Shown here piece by piece: positions 1 through 12,520 of a stretch of DNA of 64,000 nucleotides. Source of the stretch: Cenococcum geophilum 1.58 (lineage: Eukaryota > Ascomycota > Dothideomycetes > Gloniales > Gloniaceae); assembly GCA_001692895.1 (NCBI GenBank), contig KV748197.1, forward strand, positions 501,813 through 565,812, in the 5' to 3' direction. Made by a program: the position numbers and the translations under genes. The notes beneath the pieces were generated by a model that saw nothing but the letters and a program-made list of their open reading frames with translations, ran no database searches and was not told the DNA's origin. Numbering within the stretch: position 1 is the stretch's first letter; each line of letters opens with the position of its first letter.

Positions 1-1990
1 CTATGTCCGTAAGGTAAAGTAAGAAAGGGGTGTCTGCTTTTACTATGTAGAAGTTAACTAGGCTAATTAGGGTCTTAACTGTAACTAATCTAATTAATAT
101 AGTTAAGCTAATGCCAAATTAGACGTTTACGGCCCTAGTTTACGTAATATTAATATCTATATTATTATTTGCGGTGGTCCTATATATAAGGTATTATCTA
201 TAGCCTATAGTAGACTTTTTAGAGGCGCTTATGTCGATTATAATACTATAGGGGTATAGCGTTCTATAGTAATATATGCAAATAGGTCTTACTTATAATC
301 TATAACGTTTATAATAGGGGTACTTACGGAATAGTTTTTAGGTGTAACTAAGTGTATAAAGGAACGGTCGGCTAATATAGTCGTAATATTAAAGGCTTAG
401 CTGTCTATAAAAGGTCTAAAAGTAGTTAGGAATATCTTTAGGGTTTTCTATTCCTAGTTGTTTAGGTTAAAGTTAATTATAAGGGCTTCTATTAACTTAT
501 TAGGGGGCTCCTCTTCTTTTTCTTTTTTATATTCTAAGATAAACTGGCTAATCCGTTTATTAAATCTCTTCTTAAACCTATTATGTTCTTCCTGGGTATA
601 CCTTATAGACTAATATCCTTCCTTGCTATACATAAAGCATTTCTAGCTTATTTGTCTATAGGGGTATACTTTTATACGGGAGTTACTGTGGGGGTTATAG
701 GTGGGACTTAGTTGGTATAGGTACTGCTAGCAGTAACAGCGGTCCATAAAGTAGACGTCTAAGTCTGTTTACGGATATTAAATATCTATAGCGAAGGCTT
801 AAGTGCTACCTAGTGGGTTTAAGACTTTATACGTTATAATAAAGGAGCATAGGTCATTAATAAGGCCAGCTAAGGTGTCTATAGGCTTATAATAGGCGTA
901 TTTATAAAGCTCTACTTCCTAGTAAGCCGTAATAAGTTTATTATGCAGGAAGTCGTCTATTTAAAGCTTAGCGTTAAGGCCATACTATAGGTGCCGGAGG
1001 TCTTTAATAAGGATTTACAGACACTCTGTAGTCGATTTTTCAGTATTCTTGTTAATTACGGTCCGTAGCTTGGTCGCATTCTATTAGGTAAGGATATTAC
1101 GCCTATATTCTGGTCCTTTAAAGTAGTTATAGGTAGCTTCGCATAGCTTATTAAAGGGGACACTAAGGGGGTTACTTTTAAGGTTAGTGTAGTAGTAGTT
1201 AAGTACTAGGCCGCGCAGTATAGTAGAGTAGGCTTAGCTAAACTCTTATTTAGGAATATCAGCCTTCTAGTAAAAGTCTATAAAGATAGTTAGTTTAAAG
1301 TTAAAATTATTATTTTTACCGCTATACTTAGATTGGTTGGTATAGAGCTTAGCTAGGTTAGCTAGCTCCTTACTATAGGTCTTTACTTAGGTAGGTTGCG
1401 GATCTATAACTTACGGATCTGTGGCTTATAGATATATGGCTTATAGATCTATAACTTAAATAGCGGGGGTAATTTGGTCCGTATTTTAGTTTATAGGGGT
1501 ATTATAATCCGTAACTTAAGAGTAGGGTATATTTTAGCCAATAAGGTTAAGTCTAAAGCCGCTTAGGTTTATAGGACGAATTTGGTTAAATGGGTTAGGT
1601 ATAAGGCTAGCAATTATATTAAGTTTAAAAGAAGTAAAGAGTTTCTTAGTTTCTTAGAACTGGTTTAGGATTTCCTCTTTAATCTATTCTGTTTAGTCCT
1701 TCTTATGTATTATATTATATAAGGACTATATAATAGTAACCTATTTATTCCTTTTAACCTATATACCTTAGTTACGTAAAAGGGTTTATAGTTTACGGAT
1801 AGTAATAGGGTTATAGGCCTTAAGAATAGCTTCTATAAAGTCCGTAAAGTCTTCCTAGTATTGCTCCTATAGGTTGTTATTTATAAGCTTAAAGTGTTTA
1901 TATTTAAGGATTTTAAAACTAATATAGTTGTTAACGTTATTTATAGACGTAACGTCGACTCCTTATCTCTACTTTTTTTAACCTTTATTA
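1..1990 (-). pseudogene. Ty1/copia element C1, gag to protease remnant
   Basis: Read on the minus strand this is the first part of a fungal copia polyprotein. A gag core lies at about 760-1350 (KYSG...NFNFKLTIFIDF, later NPLSVPFNKLCEAT). A degenerate zinc-knuckle region lies near 560-740, with KCFMYSKEGY around 618-643. The aspartic protease follows: IIIDISAS near 215-240, where the family has DTGAS, then VKADTPFLLYLTD at about 10-50. Integrase, reverse transcriptase and RNase H would lie to the left of position 1, outside the window. Stops and the T-to-I and G-to-S protease changes fit C-to-T and G-to-A mutation (RIP). It is not a functional gene. The right-hand limit of the coding part is approximate, because the N-terminal part of gag is too degraded to place a start codon. 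Confidence 0.75.
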
Positions 1991-2660
1991 ACTTGCTTGC
2001 TAATGTCTGCTATACTATAGTATAGTATAGTGCGTAGCGGGTGGTAGCAGCTTATAACGGGTGGGAGAGGTTTTATAACGGTCTATAAAATTAATTAATA
2101 GGTCCGTAATGGTTTATAGGAGGGTAGAGGGTTTCTATAAAAGGTCTAAAGAGGTTTAAGGTTTGAGGGGGTTAAGGATAGGGGTTCCGTATAGGTTTGT
2201 ATTCGCGTTTATAACTTCTAGTAAACCGTACTAAGACTTAAATAAGTATATAGAGTTAGAGATAAGTCCGTAATCCCTAACTTCCGACCTTCTAATAGGT
2301 TGTACTAGGAGTCTAAACAGGTGGTTGCTGTCGTGTGTATCGCTTAGGGGGAGGTATTAAGTAATTGCTAATCTGTGCGCGTTTACTTATTAGTGTTCGT
2401 ACTAACTTAATAGCATAAGTAAGTTGTATCCACGGGCATAAAATATATATAGTATTATATACTTATTTAGATAGTGACTGTTAATTATATAAAGTAGACT
2501 ACGTAGTCTATATACTGATGCACCTCCCCCCTAATTAGTTAGTGCTTTATAAGTGCACCAGACGCGTAAGCGAGTGGTTAGTGCACTGAACGCGTAAACG
2601 CGTACCTGGTGTACCAAACGCGTAAGCACGCGTTTGGTATAACAGGTGCTGTAATTATAC
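1991..2660 (-). other. Probable leader and 5' LTR of C1
   Basis: No coding signal is visible. The segment lies directly upstream of the C1 gag. Its right edge, read on the minus strand, starts TGTATAATTACAG, which is a plausible LTR start. To the right of that point the sequence switches abruptly to a gypsy element of the G3 family, so position 2660 is a junction. The CpG-rich tract 2555-2640 holds three related ACGCGTAA words and a hairpin. The inner LTR end is not resolved, because the second LTR is outside the window. Confidence 0.4.
2613..2638. repeat. Perfect 11-bp hairpin in C1 LTR region
   Basis: Arms ACCAAACGCGT (2613-2623) and ACGCGTTTGGT (2628-2638) are perfect inverted repeats separated by AAGC. 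CpG sites inside it are intact although the surroundings are RIP-mutated. Similar half-palindromes with ACGCGT occur just upstream. Confidence 0.8.
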
Positions 2661-3834
2661 ACTAAGAGATCTAAGGGACTAGATCTTAAGAAGGGAGATA
2701 AAGTATAGCTACTATATAAAAATTTTAAGAGTTAATAACTAAGTAAGAAGTTAAACTATATTAGACTAGGACCTTTTAAAATTACGTAAAGAATTTTACC
2801 GGTTATATTTAAGTTAAACCTATTAGCCAAAATAAAGATCTACCCTATACAGTATATTATAATACTAGAGCTAGTATATAGGAATATTAAGCTATTAATT
2901 TACAAAGCAGATATATATAGAGGATAAGAAGAAGACGAATAGCAAGTTTTAAAGATCGTTAGTTATAAGGATATTAATAATAAAATATAGTATAAGGTTA
3001 AGTGGATAGGCTATACTAAAACTACCTAAGAGCTACTAGAGAATTTAAAGAATGCTATAAGAAAGGTATAGGAGTATTAAAAGAAATTAGGTTAGGCAGT
3101 ATTAATAAAAAAGGATTACTAAAAAATAAGCCACCTAAGGGGACCTAAGAAGAGTAGTTGCTGAACTACTTAGATCTATTTCCTTCTCTATTAGAAGAGA
3201 ATCCGTTTTTTTATTACTAAGTTCCTATAAACCTTATTCTATAAGTTTCCACTCCTTAGAGTAAACCTTTTTATAACCCTTTTTAAGACGGATTAACTAA
3301 GCGGACGCCGCAAGATAAGACTTAAGGGCCCGTTACTAAGTATTAGTAGTTTCCCGTTCTATATTACGGAAACAGCGCAGTTCCGTAAAAGTAATAGATA
3401 GTTTATTATCTAGCTATATAGTAGTAGATTAAACATAAAACCCTAAAATTAATTAATTAGGGAACTAGATAACTATTAAGAGCAATAAGTCGCGTATATT
3501 TAGCATTAGAGATAGAGTAAACATTATAGGACGAATGAATATTCGCTTTAATACACTCTAAGCAAAAGGACAGTTATTATAAAAAAGGACTCGCTAACGC
3601 AACACAAACTAACCCTTCTTTTAAGTAATAAGAATACGGAGATAGTATAATCTTACCTAGAGATAATATTACAGCAACAGTGCGAGCACGCCAAGCAGTT
3701 AAGGACGAAGAAATTGCTTTAGGTATAATAAGTAATAATATTAACCAAATTAATTAGATGGATATTACACCTCTAATAAACAACTTAGAGATGTTTTAAA
3801 ATTTTAAGGACGAAGATAAAGAGGAGGGAGATAG
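2661..3834 (+). pseudogene. Truncated gypsy pol C-terminus, G3 family
   Basis: This stretch aligns base for base with 33400-34555 of element G3. The reading frame, broken by stops, gives the post-integrase region (GDKVQLLYKNFKS, then KLDYVRLGPFKI) and a chromodomain-like segment (KWIGY.KTTQELLENLKNA) near 2990-3075. These domains follow the integrase catalytic core in chromoviral gypsy elements. The 3' untranslated region ends in a purine tract (about 3819-3834) right before the LTR. Everything upstream of the integrase C-terminus is missing; the left edge is the junction with C1. Confidence 0.8.
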
Positions 3835-4260
3835 TGTTACGGACGCTTTAAGTACAATATTATAACTACTTAGAAAAGAGATAGAAGAAGCTAGTTGGTT
3901 AATATAAGCATGGTCTAAGATAAAGCTAATAGAACTATATAACGAGGAATAATAACCAAGGTTATATAATATAATTTATATAATTTATATAATCTATAGG
4001 ATCTATAATAGAGTAGATAGAGTACACGTTTATTATATACAAGAAGGATTTTATAGGAGTACGGTTGTGTATTTAAGGACCCTTAGTCTCTACCTAGATA
4101 GTTCCTTCCTTATAGTGATTCTTAGAATATAATTGGAGTTAATCTATTAGGCAACCACTTCACTAGTTGTTATTACGTTGTCGACTTCTATACCTGCATT
4201 TCCTACACACCTAGCCTATTGACGAGCCTATCGTAGTTCCTGCTATAAGGTTCCGTTATA
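3835..4260 (+). repeat. 3' LTR of truncated G3-family gypsy
   Basis: This is a 426-bp LTR starting TGTTACGGACG and ending CCGTTATA, where the sister copy ends CCGTTACA. It is the same length as, and clearly homologous to, the LTRs at 26960-27385 and 34556-34981. Differences between the copies are mostly transitions. No second LTR for this copy is visible, because the 5' part is truncated at 2661. Confidence 0.85.
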
Positions 4261-4736
4261 GTAGATGTGTATTTCCTGGCGCTTATAATTAGTAAAGCTG
4301 TAACGGCGTCGCCTTATAGGATTTTAATGTTTTACTATAATAAATAAGATAGAATTAAGTAGAGAGAGTAAGATCTAAGGGTGATTTTAATAGATTTTAA
4401 TTGTTATATAATAGATTTAATAGCTAAACTTATAGTAAGCAAAGGCTAAATTAATAAATTAAAATCTGCTTATACCGATATTTATAATAGGTACTTAATA
4501 ATATTATTAAAAGTTAGATTATCGTAATATTACACTAAAAAAGGCTTAATTAAGGGGTGTATATTGTAATATAGATAATATTGTTATATACCCTATATTG
4601 TACTAAGGAGGTTTTACTATAAAATATTTTTTTTATAAAAAGTTTACCTAGGAAGGTTATATTATATAATACTATACTATACTATAAAACTTAAAAGACT
4701 TTAATATTTTTATAATAAAATTACTAATTGCGTAGT
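4261..4736. other. RIP-mutated spacer with MITE fragment
   Basis: No coding potential was recognised. Apart from the MITE-like segment at 4505-4619 the sequence is AT-rich and unassigned, and it ends at the 3' tail of LINE LA. Confidence 0.5.
4505..4619 (+). repeat. 3' part of a MITE related to 44609-45049
   Basis: About 110 bp is colinear with 44936-45049, sharing AAAAGTTAGA, GTAATATTACAC and AAGGGGTGTA. It ends in TACTAAGGAGGTTTTACTA followed by TA. The last 19 bases match the right terminal inverted repeat of the intact MITE with a few changes. The corresponding left end could not be found with confidence; a weak candidate lies near 4433. It is probably a RIP-degraded relative of the same Tc1/mariner-like non-autonomous family. 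Confidence 0.55.
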
Positions 4737-4999
4737 TTATATAATAATAATTCATTGCTTAACGTCCGATTTAAATCCCTATTAGGCCCACGCGGACTAC
4801 TCCTTATATACATATAGGGAGAAAACTCTATTTAAGAAAACCCCGTAATCTATTTCTCTGCCTTTTAGGACTTGCCTATAAGGCGCCTATAAGGCGCCTG
4901 CGAGTCACCTATAGTGCTCCTNCTACCTTACTTTTTAACCTNTTTAGGAACCACTGCTGCCGTAATAAGCCTATGGACGCGCTAGTATTATACACTTTA

Positions 5000-7900
5000 C
5001 TCTACCACTGTAGAGTTATTAGGGGGCGCCCGTTGCTCGCCCTCCCGCCCTCTATTATTATTTCCCTTATAACCTAGAACTGATTTAGTATATTTTAGCT
5101 AATAAGCCACTAGGTGACCGCCTTAAGGCCTTTTTATATTAAGAGTAGTATATTATAGTTCTTTATGCTAGCTACTAAGAGTATTACTTCTTAGTTAGTG
5201 TATAAGGGGTATAATAGTATTATATATTTTGGTATCTGTCTTAGCTAGCCACATTCGCATTTTAGGCTACCTACTAGAATACCTACCCAGTAAAGCCAGT
5301 CTTTTAGTCCTATTATTCCTATTCTTAAGAGTATTGCTATTATATTTTCTACCTTCATTAGGCCTTCTTAGAGCCCTAAAGTGTTTACCCCCTATAGCAT
5401 TAACCATGCTACGGCTTAGGCTTCTCTTACCTTAGTTAGCCTCTGTACCTTTAACTCCTATATACCTCTCTAGCGTTAGTCTAACCAGTATTGTATTATG
5501 GTAGATAGTTTCCTAGCGTTCTTTTATGCTCTACTTTAGCTCCTTTTTCTCTCTTACTATTATCTTTACTGGCCTCTTACGCGTCTCCCTTCCTCCTCTA
5601 TATAGGCCTAGGCCCTAAAGTAGCACCATTCTTCTTCTACTTTTTTTACCTGTTTCTCTAATATATCTTCCCTACTTTAGGGTTATTAGTTTATTCTCCT
5701 ATAGGGCGCCCTAAGATCCCTCTATGGTTTATTTAGGCGTATCTTAATATACTTTATAATATTAGAGTTACGTTTATTTTACGCCCTTTATATTATAGCG
5801 GCTTTAATATATAGTTATAGGGAGGGAATATTAGCTTCCTTCTTAAGCAGTACTGTAGCCGTTCGCTTATATACGCCTATTATACTCTAAAGGCAGGCTA
5901 TTTAGACCTTTTAGAGTAGTTTAAGGAGCGACTTAGGGGGGCCTTTCTTAAATTCTCTAATGGCCTAAATACTAGACCTATACCTTATAGTTGGCCGGAT
6001 AACTGCTATATATAGTAGGTATAACCTCTAAAAGTATGGACCCTATATAGAATTAACAATCCTAGATAATGTAATATACTATACTTAGCCCTTATGGGCC
6101 GCTTATGCTATATATACGCTCCACCAGAGCTTACTATCTACCTATACTCCTAATACCCTTAGGCCCTAAACTAGTTAACCCCTAAAGCCTTAAATGCGAA
6201 TTATATACTAGAGATCTATAGATTGGTTGCGTTTTCTTATAAAATAGATTAGCTGGTATTTCTTTAGTAAGAATTGGACTTTATATCGTCTTGCCTATTC
6301 TATATAGGTATTATAAGCTTTCTCTAGTATTCTGCGATTCTTTACGGCTGTTAGCCCGTATATAATTAGGTTTATATCGTTAATAAAGCCTATCCCCTAG
6401 GTCGCCCCTTCCTTAAAGGAGTTAAGCAGGTTACTTATAAAGAAAAGAAAGAGTATAGGCGAGAGGGGTAATCCTTATAGTATTCCTGTTGTAATTATAA
6501 TAGGGGGGCTCTAGTATCCGCTAAAGACTAGTAATATTTCTTTCTAACCTATAAACCCTTAAATAAATTGTATAATCTATTCTAGGAAGCCTTTTGCCCT
6601 AAGGATATATAGGAGACGCTTATAGGGTACGTTATTATAGGCGCCACTAATATCTAGGCTAAGCATTAATACTATAAAGTCCCTTTATATTACCTATATA
6701 GATTTAATAGTGGTAGCAAGTAGCGTAAGTACTAATAATATTAAGCGGTTCTTTCTTACCCCTATTTAGCTCTATAGTAGTAGGGCGTATTCCTTAGCCA
6801 TTTCTGCTATATAGTCCGCTATTACCTTTTCTAAGATCTTACTAAGGGTGTTTTCTAAGGCAATAGGGCAGTAGCTTCCTAGGATTAAGTAATCTGCTTT
6901 ACCTTCTTTTTATAAAATAACCGTTATTATAGATCTTCTAAGTCGTGGGTAGTAGCCTATAGCAAAGTATGCTTTAGCTATATCTATAAGCTAGGGTGCT
7001 ATAAGTGGTCCATAGGTCTTTAGGGCCTTATTTAGAATCCTATCTAGTCCTAATACTATATTATTTAAAAGGCGGCTAATAGTTCTAGCCATTTCCTCTA
7101 TTATTATGTCGCTGTTAACCCGTAGGCGAGTTACCGGTAATTTACCCGTAATATTATTAAGGTCTGCTAGAGCTAATTAGGGGAAGAACCTTTCTATAAG
7201 AATCTTTGCCTTCTTATTATTATTATTAGTGGCCTATAATTCCCCTACTCTTTATAGGGGTAGTAGGTATAAATCTTTTACTAGTCGCCCTACCTTTTTC
7301 TTTGCCTATTTTGCTATAGCCCACAGGCCCTTATTATAGGGGAGGCTTAGGTTAAAAGTATACTCATTTATAAACCGTCTCCAGTTATTCCTTGCTTCTT
7401 TTTTTAGGGTATTCTTTAGCTAGTTTCTTATATCTTTATATTGTCTCTCGTCTTTAGGGTTATGGCTACTTATATATTTCCTTCTTACTCATTATTAGCT
7501 AGTAACCAGAACTACGCATTATATGGACTATACGTGTCGCGTATAGGGGCCCGGTTTTAAGATCGGGCAGTACTCTTCTAGCCTATTTTTAATTGCTGCC
7601 TAAATCCTTTCTAGTCTTCGGTTAATTTCCTTAGGGGTAGCCAATAAGCCTCGCTTGTTTAGTATTAGGTGGATTTCTTCTAGGTCTTAGAGTTATTATT
7701 TAACTATATTAAGGAAACTGTTTATCTTAAGCTTCCTTATTATATATCTTTTTTTATTTAGTTATACTTTGGTATCTAGGTCTAGCTATATCTAGATAGG
7801 GATATAGTCTAGGGTAAGTGCCTATTCTTCTTTAGGGTTGTACCTTTTAAGTCTCTAGTATAGGCCTTCATCCATAAATATAAGGTTAATTATACTTTTA

Positions 7901-8600
7901 GCGGTACCTTATTACCATATAATTGCTCCTAGGGGGGTAGCTAGCTTAAGGCCCTAGATATCTATAGCTCTTAGTAGGCACTCTAACTGTTAATCTACAG
8001 TAATATAGATACCCCCCTATTACGGGTAGTAGAGGTTTATATCTCCTAGTAGGATAGACTCTATACCTTTGGTTTCTAGTAAGCTTATTACTAATATAAT
8101 ATTCTCTGTTTATAGGACCCCTTTAACCCTAGGGTTATATACATTAATAATTTGTACTGGTCCCCTATATGTTTAGATTATTATAACTATAATATCTAGG
8201 TTAACTGCCTACTATAACTATAAGGATAGGCTAATAGCCTTACTAATTATAAAGCACACGCGTATAGCTACTTTTGGTTCGTATAGGAGCTAGAATCCTT
8301 AGGGGCAGTATATTAATTATATAAAGGTATTATAATACGGTTCTTATATAGCAAGGATATAGTATTTTTCTAGGTCTAGACTGTCTAGTAGGGGCCTTAC
8401 GAGGCGGTGGTTTATGTTATCGCAGTTATACTATATAATAGATAGGTAGCGGACCCCTAGTAAAGGTCCTTTAACTTTCCTTTATTTCTCGCTTCTTCTA
8501 TTTCTACTTTCTCTAGGATATTTAGAGCTTCTGTCTCTTATATCTACACCCTAGTTACTACTTATTTTATATAGAGCTTTCCATTCCTATATCTTATATT
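5000..8600 (-). pseudogene. LINE ORF2: endonuclease-reverse transcriptase (LA)
   Basis: ORF2 would nick the target, reverse-transcribe the LINE RNA and prime at the nick. On the minus strand, EEP-type endonuclease signatures are seen at about 8000-8180 (GPVQIINVYNP, then LLGDINLYYP). Reverse transcriptase follows. The catalytic box lies near 6355-6395, where FVDD is altered. The C-terminal region reads IGIIGLKDWLYWVGI followed by a cysteine motif CECG near 5230-5300, typical of Tad-like ORF2. Many in-frame stops and transitions are present. Start and end are approximate. Short open frames on the plus strand, such as 5229-5435, are antisense shadows of this ORF. Confidence 0.8.
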
Positions 8601-8879
8601 CCTATTAGCGCTTCTATATCTAAATCTGTTATTATTACTAGTTCTTTCCCTATTCTTACTAGTCGGCTATATACCCTTTATAGGTCGGCTGCAAATATTA
8701 TATTTACCGCATTAAGTCTAATTCTTAATTGTCCTGGTCTTAAGCCTACTATTACTGTCTATAGAGGTCTTTCTATGGGGCGTTCTCTCCCTTATGTCCC
8801 CTGTAACCCTTATATCCCTAATTAGTCTAGTAATATCGCGCGGCGTCGCTTCTAGCCTATTAAGGCTTAGGATAGCTGG

Positions 8880-9900
8880 CCTAGCCCTCTAGTGTTAAAG
8901 ATAAGAAACGCTAAGAAGGCGCCTACGTCCCCCTAGCTTATTGCTTGTTATTTCCATTTATATAACCTAGCGTGCAGTTATTCATACAGCTATTAAGCTC
9001 TTGCCTTCCATCTCCTATATTTAATACAGTTTTCTCTCTCCTACGCCTTATATATGCTTTAGTAGTAGTTCACGCATTTTATTTAGTCTTAATTTAAGTA
9101 ATGTCTCGTATTATAGGGGCCTATACAGTGGCCGTAGCACACCTGTGCTGCGTATATAGATTAGGTGTGTCCCTATTATATACAGCAATAGTATTATTCT
9201 AGGCGTAGTCTATAGTTATAGAGCCTTATATTATATATAAGGCTATTTATAATTATTCCTTTTTAGATAAGGAGTTTTTGTATTCCTAGTATATATATAC
9301 TAATAATAAGGGAGCTATATGTTCGTCCGGCGTCTCCCTAGCGAGTCTTTAGCAACCCTTATATCCTCTCGTTGTTCTTATTATATACTTAGTTTATATT
9401 TTCCTATTAAAGCCATTAGATTTAGGTAATTTTGAGTCCTAGTATAAGGCGTTCCGTTTATCTTACTATCTCCTATATAATTGCTATATTATCCGCCTAG
9501 CGTCCCTTTTCTACCCTAAGGCTTATAGGAACCGCTAGAACTTTAACTAGGTAATCCTTACGGAGTACTTTTATACCAATACATTCTCCTAGCCTATCCC
9601 CTACCCTTACGGCTCGTTCCTTTGCCTATTAGTCCTTTAGGGTAACTCTAATATCTCCGCTCTTAAGGTGTTAGATTATAACAGCGTTATAGACCTCTTT
9701 ATGTATCTCTATAAGGACTTCTATTTCTAATTATCCCCTAAGCCCCTTTACTTGTTCTATATTTAGTTATATTATAATTATATACCTAGTTATTAACTTA
9801 AGGGGGGTAGGTTCCCTATACTGTAAAAGCGCAGCTATAGCGGCCTAGGTGCGGTTCGCCAGTAAGGGGGGGTTATACTTATTTTTAATTTTGCTTAGCC
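8880..9900 (-). pseudogene. LINE ORF1: gag-like nucleic-acid-binding protein (LA)
   Basis: ORF1 proteins of Tad-like LINEs bind the element RNA. The degraded frame shows LKSGDIRVTLKD near 9640-9670, then KDYLVKVLAVPISLRVEKGR, and a CCHC-type zinc-knuckle segment (CCxxWGHT followed by CYGHC) near 9120-9225. Several knuckle cysteines have been turned into tyrosines or stops. It lies directly upstream of ORF2 in element orientation. The first part of the ORF, right of about 9900, is too decayed to place the start. Confidence 0.75.
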
Positions 9901-10080
9901 GTTAGAGGATTTAATTAAGGGTTTGCTAGAGGGGCGCCTAAGGTTTACTAGACTAGCGGAGCTATTCTACTAGCTATATTAGTTTGTTATAGCTAATGGT
10001 TACTCCCCTATAATTCTAGATACTAAACGCGTCTAATAAGCTTTATATTTTATTAGATGCCTTCTTAATAGAGGTATTTC

Positions 10081-10305
10081 CGCTTTATAGTATGGTATTC
10101 ACCCATCTTTATTATAGAGGGCTATTGCTAGGCGTAGTTCTAGCGGTCGCGCGCGAGTGCGAGCCACCGTCGTTTGACGTGTGCCTTCCCTGCGATGCAT
10201 GCATCTTAAGGGGATTCTCTAGGTGTTTTTCAGGGTTCTTTTGGTTGGTTTTGGTCTTTTTGGGCCGGGTGCAGTAAGAGCTCCAAAAGCAGTCGCATGG
10301 GATCT
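10081..10305. other. CpG-rich unmutated patch between LA and G1a
   Basis: The base composition changes sharply at about 10110. GCGCGC-type words, TGCATGCATC, and T- and G-rich runs appear, with CA and TG dinucleotides present, unlike the flanks. It could be the 5' UTR of LINE LA or an independent insertion; no terminal repeats were found. A 61-codon open frame here (10092-10277) has no recognisable similarity and I do not call it a gene. Confidence 0.45.
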
Positions 10306-12520
10306 TACTAAAAGATATTAAAAAGGCGTTAGAACTAAAGCAATATATTAACCCCTAACCTCTTATACCTAAAGAATATTATAATTTAATTAATACGTTT
10401 AAGAAATAATTTATAAACTAACTACCCTAGCATTAAAATAAGTATAATTTTAAGATAGAACTTAAACCTAGTATAACGCTAAAGTTTGGCCTATTATACG
10501 GTATATTATAAGAAGAGCTACTTATAATATAATAATACCTTAAAAAGCACCTAAAGAAAGGATTTATTTGCCCTAGTTAATTACTATTTATCTGGTTTAT
10601 ACTATTTATTAAAAAACCTAAAAAAGGCTTAAGGTTTTATATTAATTATTAGGCCCTAAATATAATTATAATTTAAAATTAATATCTAATTTTTCTGCTT
10701 TAAGAAACGCTTAACTACTTAGTAAAAGTATAATACTTTATAAAGCTTAATACTTTATAAAGCTTAATGTAGTTACTACCTTTAATCAAATATATATTTA
10801 TAAAGGAGATAAAAAGTATATAGCTTTCTATATATAATAGGGACTTTTTAAATACCTAGTAATGCTATTTAGTATAAAAACGGTCCTAGTATGTTTTAGT
10901 AATACGTTAATAATACGCTTTGCGAATTCCTTAATATATTTATTACTACGTATATTAATAATATCTTAATCTATTTATCTTTACTTTCTAAGTATTAAAA
11001 GCACATCTAAATAGTTTTTAAACGCCTATAAGACGCGGACTTATAATATAATATTAAGAAATGCAAGTTCTATGCGTTTAAAGTTATATACTTAGGCCTA
11101 ACTATATCCCACAATAGAATTAAAATAGACCCTAAGAAAATTGCTATAATTATAAACTAGGAAAGTCCTAGTAGTATATAAGATATTTAAGGATTTTTAG
11201 GATTCGCAAATTTTTATTATTAATTTATTAATTACTTCTTAAAAATTGTTTAGCTATTAGTAAACTTAATAAGGAAAAATATAAAAATTAAATAAACTAC
11301 TAAATACAAATAAGCTTTTAATAACCTAAAATATTGTTTTATAACTACTCTAATTTTTATTTACTTTAATCCGGACCTTAAATATATTATTAAAATAGAC
11401 TCGTCTAATTATATACTAGGAGGAGTGTTATTATAATATAATAAGAATAGCGAGCTATGTTTAGTAGCCTTTCTTTCCTAAAAACTTACCCCTACTAAAT
11501 TAAACTATAAGATATATAATAAGGAACTGCTTATAATTATTAGATTCTTTAAATAATAGCGTTTAGAACTTAAAGGATTATTATTTTTAATACGCGTATT
11601 AATGGACTATAAAAACCTATAGTACTTTATAACTATAAAGCAATTAATATAATGCTAAATTTATTAGGCTAAATACCTTTTATAATTTAACTTTAAGATT
11701 ATATACTAACCTAGCAAACTTAATAAGAAGCCTAACTTATTAATATAATAATTATAGGACTTACTTATAAACGCCTCTAATAAATAAATAATAAATAAAT
11801 TATAAATTCTACTGCCCCCTAAACGCTTTAAGAAATTACGCCCTATATTTCTAAACGCGGAGCTTAATAGGAATAAATTAGAAATTAATAAGTAAGATAT
11901 AGAAATTAATAAATTAATAGAATATAAATATAAGAATAACCCCTAGATAGTAAATATAATAAAAGCAATTTAGATAGGGAAACGGCAATATAAGGATATT
12001 ATACTCGCTAAATGCAAAATCTATAATAATTAGTTGTACTATTAATAGGAAATAGTAGTCCTAAATTCCAAACCCTTATAATTTAAGATACTTAAATTTA
12101 TATATAATTCCCCTATTGTAACGTTTCCCGCCCCAACGTCGCCATTTGGCCAAAAAGACACGGAGTGCTTGCGAACTCGTTTGCAAGCGCGGCGGGATCT
12201 AATATATGTACTCTTACACCTATAGTAGGGTATCTGGGCTATATAAAAACCTATAAAATTATCTAACAAGTATATTACTAGCTTATAATGTATAACTATA
12301 TATAAAAATACGTTTAAGTATACAGAATATGCGTGTATACGAAGACCTCTTATATAAAGAAGTAAGGAGTACTTTAACCGTTGCTAATTCTAATATAAAG
12401 ATAGCAAGATATCTTAATTAAATTTATAGTTAATCTACCTAATAGTAATAGGTTTACAAATATTATAGTAGTTATTAACTATTTTATAAAAATGTAGTTA
12501 ATAAGCCTAGTGGACTAAAA
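10306..12520 (+). pseudogene. Gypsy pol fragment G1a: RT, RNase H, integrase start
   Basis: The degraded frame follows a fungal gypsy polyprotein. A linker before the reverse transcriptase reads KIELKPSITLKFGLLYG (about 10455). RT blocks include LRFYINY (about 10632) and the catalytic box YINNILIYL at 10951-10973, where the family has YLDD or YVDD, so both aspartates are lost by G-to-A change. RNase H lies at about 11390-11650. The integrase zinc-binding region and the start of the catalytic core run from 12060 to 12520 (FIVNLPNSNRFTNIIVVI at about 12425-12480). A solo LTR interrupts the integrase at 12117. The 5' part is missing at the LINE junction; at about 12520 the sequence jumps to a different gypsy (G1b). 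Confidence 0.8.
12117..12218. mobile_element. 102-bp solo LTR in G1a integrase
   Basis: It starts TGTAACGTTTCCCG, ends GTACTCTTACA, and is flanked by the 5-bp duplication CCTAT (12112-12116 and 12219-12223). Removing it together with one CCTAT rejoins the integrase motif, so the boundaries are well supported. The inside is GC- and CpG-rich with intact TG/CA sites, unlike the RIP-mutated host. It therefore inserted after the host element was mutated, or was never a RIP target. TG...CA ends and a 5-bp duplication fit an LTR left after recombination. Confidence 0.8.

Larger units (their letters stand above)
4737..10080 (-). mobile_element. Tad-like LINE, copy LA (nearly full length)
   Basis: This is a non-LTR retrotransposon in reverse orientation. 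The 3' end is an ATT-rich tail at about 4737-4755. The 3' UTR starts with a block that recurs at 37001. ORF2 lies at about 5000-8600 and ORF1 at about 8880-9900. It is homologous along its length to copy LB (37001-42143) and to LC (62281-64000). The organisation (gag-like ORF1 with CCHC knuckles; ORF2 with endonuclease, reverse transcriptase and C-terminal cysteine motif) is that of the Tad1 clade in filamentous ascomycetes. Stops throughout show it is dead. Its 5' side abuts gypsy fragment G1a, whose upstream part is missing. Confidence 0.85.
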
